This document shows, in pieces, positions 1 through 10,116 of a stretch of 64,000 bases of DNA. The DNA comes from Alloalcanivorax gelatiniphagus (lineage in GTDB: Bacteria > Pseudomonadota > Gammaproteobacteria > Pseudomonadales > Alcanivoracaceae), in NCBI RefSeq assembly GCF_005938655.1, contig NZ_VCQT01000029.1:1-64000 (forward strand). Direction: 5' to 3'. Made by a program: the position numbers and the translations under genes. Within the stretch, counting starts at the first letter, position 1, and each line of letters opens with the position of its first letter. A model generated the notes under the pieces. The model worked only from the letters and a program-made list of their open reading frames with translations, was not told the origin of the DNA and did no database searches.

Positions 1-1
1 G

Positions 2-142
2 AGGATGCACAGCCACGACAGGCCTGCGCGTAAGGGGTCGGCGGCAGCAGCAGATGTAGATAAGAAACAGGCCTACGGCTACCGGGACAGCGACTACTTC
101 TTCCTCAAGATCAAAGCCGCCTTTCCCGGGAATCCGCGATGA
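2..142 (+). pseudogene. C-terminal end of a probable transposase (cut by window edge)
   Basis: An open frame enters from the left edge and ends at the TGA at 140-142. The last residues include YGYRDSDYFFLKIKAAFPG, which I associate with the C-terminus of ISL3-type transposases. Only about 46 residues are visible, so it cannot be decided whether the element is intact beyond the window. No clear terminal inverted repeat was identified between 143 and 190, although a T-rich stretch (TTTTTTTTGC) follows directly. The family call rests on memory of that motif and is tentative. Confidence 0.4.
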
Positions 143-190
143 ACCTTTTTTTTGCTTGTCCTTTGGATTGTTTGGTTAGGAATACGCACC

Positions 191-751
191 ATGCTGATGG
201 CGATGCGCGGCTGGAAAAGCCGCTCCTTGCTGGTCCTGTCGGCCCTGCTCTGGCAGGCCCCGGCCAGCGCCTCCCCCAATGATTCCCGCGTCGGCGTGCG
301 GATCGGCGGCGGCGAGGGACTCGATTACTACAGTCTGTTCATGCTCTGGCCGTCCGACTGGCTGCAAAGCCGGGTGGTGGACCGCTGGCTGGACGGTGAC
401 CTGATCCGCGCCTACTGGGACCTGTCCGTGGAGCGTTGGGAAGGCACCGGCGCGGATGGCCGGGACAACGCCACCGAGGTGTATATATTCGGCCCGGTGG
501 CACGCATTAACTGGCCCAGCCAGCGCTTCCATCTGCTGCTCGGCGTGCAACCTTCGTACATGAGCCATGCCCATATCGACGACGACGACATGGGCGGCAA
601 TGTGCAGTTCACCAGCCACGCCGGGCTGGTGTTCGAGGTGACGCCCCGGCTGGCGGTGGGGTTCCGGGGCCAGCACACCTCCAACTCCCGGCTCTATCGG
701 CCCAACCCGGGCATGAACCTGGCATCGGTGACCCTGGCTTACCGGTTCTGA
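191..751 (+). CDS. PagL-like lipid A deacylase family outer membrane protein
   Basis: This 186-residue protein has an N-terminal signal peptide (basic MRGWKSR, a hydrophobic stretch, then ASAS near residue 28). It ends in a typical beta-barrel terminal Phe (LAYRF). The C-terminal segment QHTSNSRLYRPNPGMN aligns with the PagL (lipid A 3-O-deacylase) active-site region, giving H162 and S164 as the catalytic His/Ser. The third catalytic position, 14 residues after the His, is Asn176 where Pseudomonas PagL has Glu. I chose the ATG at 191 because AGGA lies 9 bases before it; an upstream in-frame ATG at 152 lacks a ribosome site. PagL removes the 3-O acyl chain from lipid A in the outer membrane. 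Activity here is uncertain because of the Asn. It converges with the downstream regulator gene. Confidence 0.72.
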   Translation: MLMAMRGWKSRSLLVLSALLWQAPASASPNDSRVGVRIGGGEGLDYYSLFMLWPSDWLQSRVVDRWLDGDLIRAYWDLSVERWEGTGADGRDNATEVYIFGPVARINWPSQRFHLLLGVQPSYMSHAHIDDDDMGGNVQFTSHAGLVFEVTPRLAVGFRGQHTSNSRLYRPNPGMNLASVTLAYRF

Positions 752-781
752 AGGCCGGGCGGCTGACCCCGGCAGGGCCAT

Positions 782-2677
782 CTAAACACGGTCCGGGAGA
801 CCATCCCCTGCCTGGCGGCTCAGGCCGAAGCGTCGCATCTTGCGATAAAAGGTAGCCCGGCCGATGCCCAACCGGCGGGCGGCGGCGGAGACGTTGCCGC
901 CGCTGGCGGCCAGTGCCGCCAGCATGGCCTGCCGGGTCTGTCCGTCCAAGGTGCCGGCCGGCGGCTCGGCGGCGGTCTCGGCGGCGTCCTCATGCGGCAC
1001 GGCGGGCAGGTGCTCCAGCTCGATCCAGCCGCCCTCCGCCAGCACCGCCCCCAACCTCAATGCCTGTTGCAGCTCGCGGATATTGCCCGGCCAGGAATGG
1101 GCCATCAGCGCCCGGCGCGCCGCCGGCGACAAGCGGGGCACCGGCGTGGAGGGCGATACCTCTTCAAGCAGCGAATCCATCAAGGCGGCCAGGTCGGCGC
1201 GCTCGCGCAGCGCCGGCAAGGCCACCCGCAGGCCATTGATGCGGTAAAACAGATCCTCTCGAAAACGGCCCTCGGCGATGGCCCGGTCCAGGGGCTGCAG
1301 GGTGGCGCACAGCAGCGAGAACGACACCGGCCGCACCCGGCCACCACCGAGACGGGTCACCTCCCGGTCCTGAAGCACTCGCAACAGGCGGGCCTGCAGG
1401 GTAAGCGGCATGTCGCCGATTTCATCCAGAAACAGAGTGCCACCGTCGGCCTGCTCGAACTTGCCGGCCATGCCGCCACGGCGGGCACCGGTAAAGGCCC
1501 CTTCCTCGTAGCCAAACAACTCGGACTCGATCAGCCCCTCGGGAATGGAGGCACAGTTGACCGCCACGAACGGGCCCTGGCCGGCGCCGCCCCGTTCGTG
1601 CAACCAGCGCGCCAGCCGGTCCTTGCCGGTGCCGGTTTCGCCGTTTATCAGCACCGGCACGCCACCCCGAAAGGCTTTCAGGGCCCGTTCATAAAGCGGC
1701 CCGGCAATCGCCTCCCCGGCGTCTCGACGGGGCATGGCCACCGTCGGGCGGGGAGCGCTTTCCACCCGCACATAGAGCTGCCCGCCGTCCTGGCAGGCCA
1801 GCGCCACCGGTTCCCCGGCGCCGCGCCGCAGTGACGGCAGCGCGCTGCCCCATAGCCGCTCCAGGGTCACCGGCCGGCCCTCGCCTTCCAGCCGCGCCAG
1901 ATCCAGCAACTGGCGGGCAACCGGGTTGGCGCCCAGCAGGCGCCCGTCGCGGTCGAAATGGATCAGGCCACGCACCGGGGAGTCGGTCAGCTCGGAACGG
2001 TAATGGACGGCCAGGCGCAGGTCCCCGGCCAGGTTTTCCACCATGCGGTTTTCCACCTCCCGGGCGGCCAGCGCCAGGGGCTCAAGCACGCCCATGGCGC
2101 GCCCGTCGTGGCGCCGCGAGGCGTTGAGCACGCCGGCCAGCTCGCCATCCGGCGCGAACAGGGGGACGGCGGCGCAGATAAAACCGCCGGCCTCTTCCAG
2201 AAAATGCTCGCCACCGGTGACCACGCTGGGGCAGCGCTCGGTAAGCGCGCAGCCCGGCCCGGTGGTGCCGGCCACGGTTTCGTCCAGGTTGCCACCGGCG
2301 CGCAACGCCCGGCCCAGGTCCGGGCAGGCCCGGTCGCCGGTCATCGAGCGGACGATCCAGCCCTCCGCCTCCAGACAGGCCAGCACCCAGTCGGTGCCGC
2401 GCAACGCTTTGAACAGCCGCTCCATCTCCGGCTCCACATAGTGCAGGAGCTGGTCGCGGTATTCCTGGAGGCGACGCAACGCATGTCGGGAAACGGGAGA
2501 AAAAATACGGTGGTCATCCGGGGCCAGGCCGTACTCCCGGGAGCGCTGCCAGGAGCGGATCACCTCACCGCGCACCCAGCCCGAAGGCACTTCCCTGCCT
2601 TCTCGAAACAATCGCCGGGCTTCCAGCAATTGGCGGTCCATTTGCAAACCGGTCGCGTGCATCTTCGTCTCCGACAA
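782..2677 (-). CDS. AcoR-like sigma-54-dependent activator (GAF, AAA+, Fis-type HTH)
   Basis: The 631-residue protein has the layout of AcoR-type enhancer-binding proteins. An N-terminal region with a GAF-like sensor covers about residues 60-300. A sigma-54 interaction AAA+ domain follows (about 320-545), with Walker A GETGTGKD, the GAFTGA loop (EGAFTGARRG) and Walker B GTLFLDEIGD. A Fis-type HTH closes the protein (NVSAAARRLGIGRATFYRK). Such proteins bind upstream sites as oligomers and open sigma-54 promoters by ATP hydrolysis. The gene is divergent from the alcohol dehydrogenase operon, whose upstream region carries a good -24/-12 element, so it very probably controls that operon, with an alcohol or aldehyde as a possible inducer. 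The inducer is not readable from sequence. Confidence 0.9.
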   Translation of the reverse strand: MSETKMHATGLQMDRQLLEARRLFREGREVPSGWVRGEVIRSWQRSREYGLAPDDHRIFSPVSRHALRRLQEYRDQLLHYVEPEMERLFKALRGTDWVLACLEAEGWIVRSMTGDRACPDLGRALRAGGNLDETVAGTTGPGCALTERCPSVVTGGEHFLEEAGGFICAAVPLFAPDGELAGVLNASRRHDGRAMGVLEPLALAAREVENRMVENLAGDLRLAVHYRSELTDSPVRGLIHFDRDGRLLGANPVARQLLDLARLEGEGRPVTLERLWGSALPSLRRGAGEPVALACQDGGQLYVRVESAPRPTVAMPRRDAGEAIAGPLYERALKAFRGGVPVLINGETGTGKDRLARWLHERGGAGQGPFVAVNCASIPEGLIESELFGYEEGAFTGARRGGMAGKFEQADGGTLFLDEIGDMPLTLQARLLRVLQDREVTRLGGGRVRPVSFSLLCATLQPLDRAIAEGRFREDLFYRINGLRVALPALRERADLAALMDSLLEEVSPSTPVPRLSPAARRALMAHSWPGNIRELQQALRLGAVLAEGGWIELEHLPAVPHEDAAETAAEPPAGTLDGQTRQAMLAALAASGGNVSAAARRLGIGRATFYRKMRRFGLSRQAGDGLPDRV

Positions 2678-2712
2678 AGTGTCTTGTTGTTATACAGCCG
2701 ACCGGGGCAAAG

Positions 2713-2731
2713 CTGTCTCACTACGAGACAG
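2713..2731. promoter_or_regulatory. Inverted repeat, candidate binding site of the AcoR-like activator
   Basis: Perfect 7-bp arms CTGTCTC and GAGACAG are separated by 5 bases. The site lies about 100 bp upstream of the -24/-12 promoter and just before the start of the activator gene, a normal distance for an enhancer site. TGTC/GACA half sites are typical of this regulator class. Assignment to this regulator is inference. Confidence 0.55.
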
Positions 2732-2826
2732 AAGGTGTTACCCGAGCGCCCTCGGCCCTCTCTAATTAAGACTTAACTCTTTGTTTTTAAACGATTTTGT
2801 ATCTTTTTTCCGGGTTTTCCAAAGTA

Positions 2827-2841
2827 TGGCACGCCCCCTGC
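2827..2841 (+). promoter_or_regulatory. Sigma-54 (-24/-12) promoter of the alcohol oxidation operon
   Basis: TGGCACGCCCCCTGC matches the sigma-54 consensus TGGCACG-N4-TTGC with one mismatch and exact GG-to-GC spacing. Transcription would start about 12 bases beyond the GC, near 2852, giving a short leader before the ATG at 2884. The divergent sigma-54 activator supports it. Confidence 0.75.
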
Positions 2842-2883
2842 GAAGGCACAACCGACGTCAACTTTTCTAATAAGGACAACATC

Positions 2884-5028
2884 ATGACGAATCACACCCT
2901 CCTCGCGGGCCGCGGCGCCCGTCTGTCGGCGGCACTGATCGGCGCCGCGCTGTTGCTGCCCGGCGGCGCCCAGGCCGCAAAGGCGGACCAGCACGCGGTC
3001 GCCACGGTGGACGCCCGCCACATCATCGACAACCGCGACAGCGGCCAGGACTGGCCGGCCCACGGCTTCGACTACCAGGAAACCCGCTTCAACCCCCTGG
3101 ATCAGATCGACACCGGCAACGTGGACCAGCTGCGCCTGGCCTGGACCTACGACCTGAACAGCCGCCGTGGCATCGAATCCACGCCCATCGTGGTGGACGG
3201 CATCATGTACGTGACCGCCTCCTGGAGCGTGGTGCACGCGGTGGACGCCCGCACCGGCAAGGCGCTCTGGACCTTCGATCCCGAGGTACCCCGGGAAGTG
3301 GGCCAGTCGGCCTGCTGCGACGTGGTCAACCGGGGTGTCGCCGTTTATCAAGGCAAGGTCTACGTGGCCAGCCTGGACGGCCGCCTGATCGCCCTGGACG
3401 CGGCCACCGGCAAGCCGCTGTGGCGCCGCGACACCATCGTCGACCATGATCACGCCTACACCGTCACCGGCGCGCCCCGGGTCTTCAACGGCAAGGTGAT
3501 CATCGGCAACGGCGGCGCAGAGCTGGGCGTGCGTGGCTATATCACCGCCTACGACGCGGACACCGGCAAGCAGGCCTGGCGCTGGTTCACGGTGCCCGGC
3601 GACCCGTCCAAACCGTTCGAGAACAAAGCCATGGAGCGGGCGGCGAAGACCTGGGACCCGAGCGGCAAGTACTGGGAAACCGGCGGTGGCGGCACGGTCT
3701 GGAACAGCATGGTGTTCGATCCGGAGCTGAACCTGATGTACATCGGCACCGGCAACGGCTCGCCCTGGGCCTACTCCAAGCGCAGCCCGGCGGGCGGCGA
3801 CAACCTCTATGTGGCGTCCATCGTCGCCATTAACCCGGACACCGGCGAATACGTCTGGCACTACCAGGAAACCCCGGGGGACAGCTGGGACTACACCTCC
3901 ACCCAGGACCTGATCCTGGCCGACCTGAAAATCGACGGCAAACTCCGCAAAGTCATCCTGCACGCTCCCAAGAACGGCTTCTTCTTCGTGATCGACCGCA
4001 CCAACGGCAAATTCATCTCGGCGGAAAACTACGTGGATGTGAACTGGGCGGACGGCTACGACGAGAACGGCCGGCCCCGGGTGGTGCCCGAGGTGCGCAG
4101 CACCGACAAGGCGTTCGACATCATCCCCGGCCCCTTCGGCGGCCATAACTGGCATTCCATGTCATTCAACCCGAACACCGGGCTGGCCTATTTCCCGGCC
4201 CAGAACGTGCCCGTGAACCTGGCGGTGGACCCGGACTGGGACGGCTACGGCAGCAACAAACCGGGCCAGCCGATGAGCGGCGTGGGCTGGAATACCGCCT
4301 CACAGATCAACAGCGAGCCGCCGAAAAGCGCTCCCTTTGGCCGCCTGCTGGCCTGGGACCCGGTCAAGCAGAAGGAAGCCTGGCGCCATGAACTGCCGTC
4401 GCCCTGGAACGGCGGCACCCTGAGCACCGGCGGCAACCTGGTGTTCCAGGGCACCGCCGACGGTCGCCTGCTGGCGCTGAACGCGGAGAATGGCGACCTG
4501 CTGTGGGAGACACCGCTGGCCACCGGCGTGATCGCCGCGCCGGTCACCTACAGCATGGATGGTGTTCAGTATGTCTCCATCGCCGCCGGCTGGGGCGGGG
4601 TCTATGGCCAGACGCAAAGGGCCACCCCCAACCGCGCCAACCCGGGCATCGTTTACACCTTCGCCCTGAAGGGCAAGGCCAAGACCCCGCCACGGCCCGG
4701 GGCGGCGGACAAGACCCTGGTGCAGGGCGTCTCCTATGACCCGAAGCTGGTGGAGGAAGGCACCGGCCTGTTCGTCAGCAACTGCGTGTTCTGCCATGGC
4801 GTGCCCGCCGTGGATCCGGGCGGCAACCTGCCCAACCTGGGCTACTCCGACCAGAAGGTAATCGCCGATCTGGACAAGTTCGTGTTCGACGGCCCGTTCA
4901 TGTCCCGGGGCATGCCGGACTTCACCGGCCGCCTGAAAAAAGAGGACGTGGAGAAACTCAAGGCCTTCATCCAGGCCACCGCCGACGCGGTGCGCGCCCA
5001 ACAGCAGCAGCAACAAAAAGGAAAATAA
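2884..5028 (+). CDS. Quinohaemoprotein (PQQ and haem c) alcohol dehydrogenase
   Basis: The 714-residue periplasmic enzyme has a signal peptide (residues 1-33, ending AQAA). An eight-bladed PQQ propeller follows with the vicinal cysteine pair C144-C145. A C-terminal cytochrome c domain carries the haem motif C634-V-F-C637-H638. It oxidises primary alcohols to aldehydes and passes electrons through haem c. E213 (GGAELG) and D336 (WDYTST) match the metal-binding Glu and catalytic Asp. Residue 338 is Thr, not the extra Asp of lanthanide-dependent enzymes, so a Ca2+-type enzyme is predicted. The start at 2884 has AAGGA 7 bases upstream; a longer frame from 2797 would overlap the promoter. The length and fused haem domain fit type II alcohol dehydrogenases. 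No PQQ synthesis genes are in the window. Confidence 0.93.
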   Translation: MTNHTLLAGRGARLSAALIGAALLLPGGAQAAKADQHAVATVDARHIIDNRDSGQDWPAHGFDYQETRFNPLDQIDTGNVDQLRLAWTYDLNSRRGIESTPIVVDGIMYVTASWSVVHAVDARTGKALWTFDPEVPREVGQSACCDVVNRGVAVYQGKVYVASLDGRLIALDAATGKPLWRRDTIVDHDHAYTVTGAPRVFNGKVIIGNGGAELGVRGYITAYDADTGKQAWRWFTVPGDPSKPFENKAMERAAKTWDPSGKYWETGGGGTVWNSMVFDPELNLMYIGTGNGSPWAYSKRSPAGGDNLYVASIVAINPDTGEYVWHYQETPGDSWDYTSTQDLILADLKIDGKLRKVILHAPKNGFFFVIDRTNGKFISAENYVDVNWADGYDENGRPRVVPEVRSTDKAFDIIPGPFGGHNWHSMSFNPNTGLAYFPAQNVPVNLAVDPDWDGYGSNKPGQPMSGVGWNTASQINSEPPKSAPFGRLLAWDPVKQKEAWRHELPSPWNGGTLSTGGNLVFQGTADGRLLALNAENGDLLWETPLATGVIAAPVTYSMDGVQYVSIAAGWGGVYGQTQRATPNRANPGIVYTFALKGKAKTPPRPGAADKTLVQGVSYDPKLVEEGTGLFVSNCVFCHGVPAVDPGGNLPNLGYSDQKVIADLDKFVFDGPFMSRGMPDFTGRLKKEDVEKLKAFIQATADAVRAQQQQQQKGK

Positions 5029-5029
5029 C

Positions 5030-6544
5030 ATGAGCCTGAACAACGACCAGATGCGGATGCTCGACGAGCGCACCCGCCGCTTCCTGGAAAAAGGGCAACA
5101 GCAAATGCTGATCGGCGCCGAGTGGCGCGATGCCCGGGACGGCGGCCGCCTGCAAGTGATCAACCCGGCCGACGAACAATCCCTGGGCAGCGTGCCCGCC
5201 GCCGGCGAGGCGGATGTGGACGACGCGGTGATGGCGGCGCGGGCGGCGCTGGAAGACGGCCCCTGGGGCCGGGCCCGGCCCGCCGGCCGCGAGCGGCTGC
5301 TGCTGAAACTCGCCGACCTGATGGAGCGCGACGCCCGGGTGCTGGCGCAGCTGGACTCGGTGGACAACGGCAAGTCCGCGCAGATCGCCGAGGCGGTGGA
5401 CATCACCCTGGCCATTGCCTTCTTCCGCTACATGGCCGGCTGGGCCACCAAGATCGAAGGCGGCACCCATGAAGTCTCGGCGCTGATGGCGGCACCGGAG
5501 GCGGAGTTCTCCGCCTTTACCCGCCGCGAGCCGGTGGGCGTGGTGGCGGCCATCGTGCCGTGGAATTTCCCGCTGCTGATGGCCGCCTGGAAGCTGGCCC
5601 CGGCCCTGGCCGCCGGCTGCACCGTGGTGCTCAAGCCCGCCGAGCAGACGCCGCTGTCCGCCCTGTACCTGGGCAGCCTGATTCAGGAAGCCGGCTTCCC
5701 CGCCGGCGTGGTCAACGTGATCACCGGCGACGGCCCGGGCACCGGGGCGCCGCTGACCCGCCACCCCGGCGTCAACAAGATCAGCTTCACCGGCTCCACC
5801 GAAGTGGGCCAGATGATCGGCCGCGCCGCCATGGACAACATGGCCCGCGTGACCCTGGAGCTGGGCGGCAAGTCGCCGATGATCGTGCTCGACGACTACG
5901 ACCCGGAACAGGCCGCCCAGGGCGCCGCCCAGGCGATCTTCTTCAACCATGGCCAGGTGTGTTCCGCCGGGTCCCGGCTGTATGTGCACAAAAGCCGCTA
6001 CGACCAGGTAGTGGAAGGGCTGGCCCGGCTGGCCGACGGCATGACCCTGGGCCACGGGCTGGACCCGAACCATCATATGGGGCCGCTGGTGTCCCGCGAG
6101 CAGATGGAGCGCGTGCTCGGCTATATCAACAGCGGCCGCGAACAGGGCGCCGAGGTGATGACGCGGGGCGACGACGCGCCCACCCAAGGCTATTTCGTGC
6201 GCCCCACCGTGTTCGCCGGCACCGACGACGCCCTGCGCGTGGCCCGCGAGGAGATTTTCGGGCCGGTGGTGGTGGCCCTGCCCTACGACGACATCGAGGA
6301 GGTGGCCCGGCGCGCCAACGACAGCGCCTATGGGCTGGCCGCCAGCATCTGGTCCAACGACCTGTCCCGGGTGCACCGGCTGATTCCCCGTATCAAGGCC
6401 GGCAGCGTCTGGGTCAACTGCCACAACATGCTGGACCCGACCATGCCGTTCGGCGGCTACAAGATGTCCGGCTTCGGCCGTGACATGGGTCGCGATTCCT
6501 TGAATGCCTATCTGGAAACAAAATCCGTGGTAATGGCATTGTAG
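5030..6544 (+). CDS. NAD(P)+-dependent aldehyde dehydrogenase
   Basis: This 504-residue aldehyde dehydrogenase has the conserved Glu in LELGGKSP and the catalytic Cys in FNHGQVCSAGSRLYV. The cofactor-site VPWNFPLLM segment and the C-terminal PFGGYKMSGFGRD are present. It is of the betaine/phenylacetaldehyde dehydrogenase-like type. The ATG follows the stop of the alcohol dehydrogenase after one base, so the two are co-transcribed. The natural role is to oxidise the aldehyde released by that enzyme to the carboxylic acid. Substrate chain length cannot be read from the sequence. Confidence 0.92.
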   Translation: MSLNNDQMRMLDERTRRFLEKGQQQMLIGAEWRDARDGGRLQVINPADEQSLGSVPAAGEADVDDAVMAARAALEDGPWGRARPAGRERLLLKLADLMERDARVLAQLDSVDNGKSAQIAEAVDITLAIAFFRYMAGWATKIEGGTHEVSALMAAPEAEFSAFTRREPVGVVAAIVPWNFPLLMAAWKLAPALAAGCTVVLKPAEQTPLSALYLGSLIQEAGFPAGVVNVITGDGPGTGAPLTRHPGVNKISFTGSTEVGQMIGRAAMDNMARVTLELGGKSPMIVLDDYDPEQAAQGAAQAIFFNHGQVCSAGSRLYVHKSRYDQVVEGLARLADGMTLGHGLDPNHHMGPLVSREQMERVLGYINSGREQGAEVMTRGDDAPTQGYFVRPTVFAGTDDALRVAREEIFGPVVVALPYDDIEEVARRANDSAYGLAASIWSNDLSRVHRLIPRIKAGSVWVNCHNMLDPTMPFGGYKMSGFGRDMGRDSLNAYLETKSVVMAL

Positions 6545-6562
6545 CTTCAGGGCCCACCGGTT

Positions 6563-6586
6563 CGCCGGCGGCCCGAGCCGCCGGCG
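6563..6586 (+). other. GC-rich hairpin after the aldehyde dehydrogenase gene
   Basis: Ten-base arms CGCCGGCGGC and GCCGCCGGCG surround a CCGA loop. No T tract follows, so it is more likely an mRNA stability or attenuation hairpin than a full intrinsic terminator. It separates the dehydrogenase pair from the acyl-CoA synthetase pair. Confidence 0.5.
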
Positions 6587-6654
6587 CTTAGGGAGCCTCT
6601 GAATAACGCAGATCCCAACAACGAAAATTCCAACAACAATGATGCGGAGGAAAC

Positions 6655-8341
<1,687 letters not shown>

Positions 8342-8349
<8 letters not shown>

Positions 8350-9961
8350 CTACCACACCGCCGAGCGCCAGTTCGATTTGCGCCAGGCCGCCCGGCGCGA
8401 CCTGCACGGCACCCTGGATGCCCTGAACGCCTGCGTGGAATGCTGCGACCGCCACCTGGGCCACGACCGGGTGGCGCTGTATCAGGAAAGCGAGGACGGC
8501 CAGGGCGAGCAGTTCACCTTCGAGCAACTGAGCGACGCCGCCGGGCGCTTCGCCACCGTGCTGGCGGAACGGGGCGTGGGCGCCGGCGACCGGGTTGCCG
8601 GCCTGCTGCCCCGGCGGGTGGAATTGCTGATCACGGTGCTCGCCACCTGGCGGCTGGGGGCGGTCTACCAGCCGCTGTTTACCGCCTTCGGGCCCAAGGC
8701 CATCGAGCACCGGGTACAGGCCGCGGACACCCGCCTGATCGTCACCGACCGGGCCAATCGGGAAAAACTCGACGAGGTGGAAACCGGGGCGGCGGTGATC
8801 ACGGTGGACGCCGAGCGCGCCGGCGACGGCGACTTCCATGCCCTGCTGGAAGCCAGCCGGGACCATCATCCGCCGGTGATGCTCGATGCCCAATCGCCGT
8901 TTCTGATGATGTTCACCTCCGGCACCACCGGCCTGCCCAAGGCGGTGCCGGTGCCGCTCAAGGCGATCCTCGCCTTCCAGGGCTACCTGCGCGACGCGGT
9001 GGGCCTGCGCCAGGACGACCGGTTCTGGAACCTGGCCGATCCGGGCTGGGCCTATGGCTTGTACTACGCCATCACCGGCCCGCTGGCCCTGGGCCACTCC
9101 ACCACCTTCTACGCCGGTGGCTTCACCGTCGAAAGCACCTGCCAGGTGATCGAGAAATACGGCATCACCAACCTGGCCGGCTCGCCCACCGCCTTCCGCC
9201 TGATGATGGCCGGCGGCGCGCCGGTGGTGGCAGCGCTGCGCGGCCGCCTGCGCGCCGTCAGCAGTGCCGGCGAACCGCTCACCCCGGCGGTGATCCGCTG
9301 GTTCGCCGAGGAACTGGGCGTCACCATCCACGACCACTACGGCCAGACCGAGCTGGGCATGGTGCTGTGCAACCACCACGCGCTGCGCCACCCGGTCCGC
9401 CAAGGCGCCGCCGGCATGGCGGTGCCCGGCCATCGGGTGGTGGTGGTGAACGACCAGGGCCAGGAGCTGCCCGCCGGGGAACCGGGGATTCTGGCGGTGG
9501 ACCGAAGCCAGTCGCCGTTGTTCTGGTTCGACGGTTATCCATCCGCGCCGGGCAAATCCTTCCTCGGCGATTACTATCTCAGCGGCGACACCGTGGAAGG
9601 CAACGAGGATGGCACCATCAGCTTCGTGGGCCGCGACGATGACATCATCACCACCTCCGGCTACCGGGTCGGCCCGTTCGACGTGGAGAGTGCCCTGATC
9701 GAGCATCCGGCGGTGGTGGAGGCGGCGGTGGTGGGCGTGCCGGACCCGGAGCGCACCGAGATCGTCAAAGCCTTCGTGGTCACCGGCGCCGGCCACGGCG
9801 GCGACGAAGCGTTGGCCCGGGAGCTGCAGGAACATGTGCGGCATCGGCTTTCGGCCCACGCCTATCCGCGCCGGATCGAATTCGTGGACAGCCTGCCGAA
9901 GACGCCGAGCGGCAAGATCCAGCGTTTCCTGCTGCGCCGACAGGAAGACCCGGGGCGCTGA
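8342..9961 (+). CDS. AMP-forming acyl-CoA synthetase (acetyl-CoA synthetase-like)
   Basis: This 539-residue second ANL ligase has P-loop [14 protein letters not shown]5 [11 protein letters not shown]8 [20 protein letters not shown] and A10 lysine in [10 protein letters not shown]. It belongs with the acetyl/short-to-medium-chain synthetases and is only distantly similar to the ligase before it. The start was set at 8342 because AAGGAG lies 7 bases upstream; the in-frame ATG at 8336 is too close to that site. It overlaps the preceding gene by 8 bases. Two ligases of different subfamily in one alcohol operon suggest acids of different length are handled. Confidence 0.88.
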
Positions 9962-10116
9962 GACCCGCCATTGGCGCGACCGGTGCGCTATCACGCAGGG
10001 ACGTGCCCGCCATCAGGCACCGGTGGTCAGTGCGGTTGGCACGCAGTGCATTGAGGCGCCGGCGGTAAACCGCTAGCGTGCCGATTACATCGAAAAAGAT
10101 CATACCGAGGACCTTC

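Noticed and set aside
2773..4155. 460-codon minus-strand frame opposite the alcohol dehydrogenase
   Set aside because: Antisense shadow of a well-supported PQQ enzyme; it also runs over the sigma-54 promoter.
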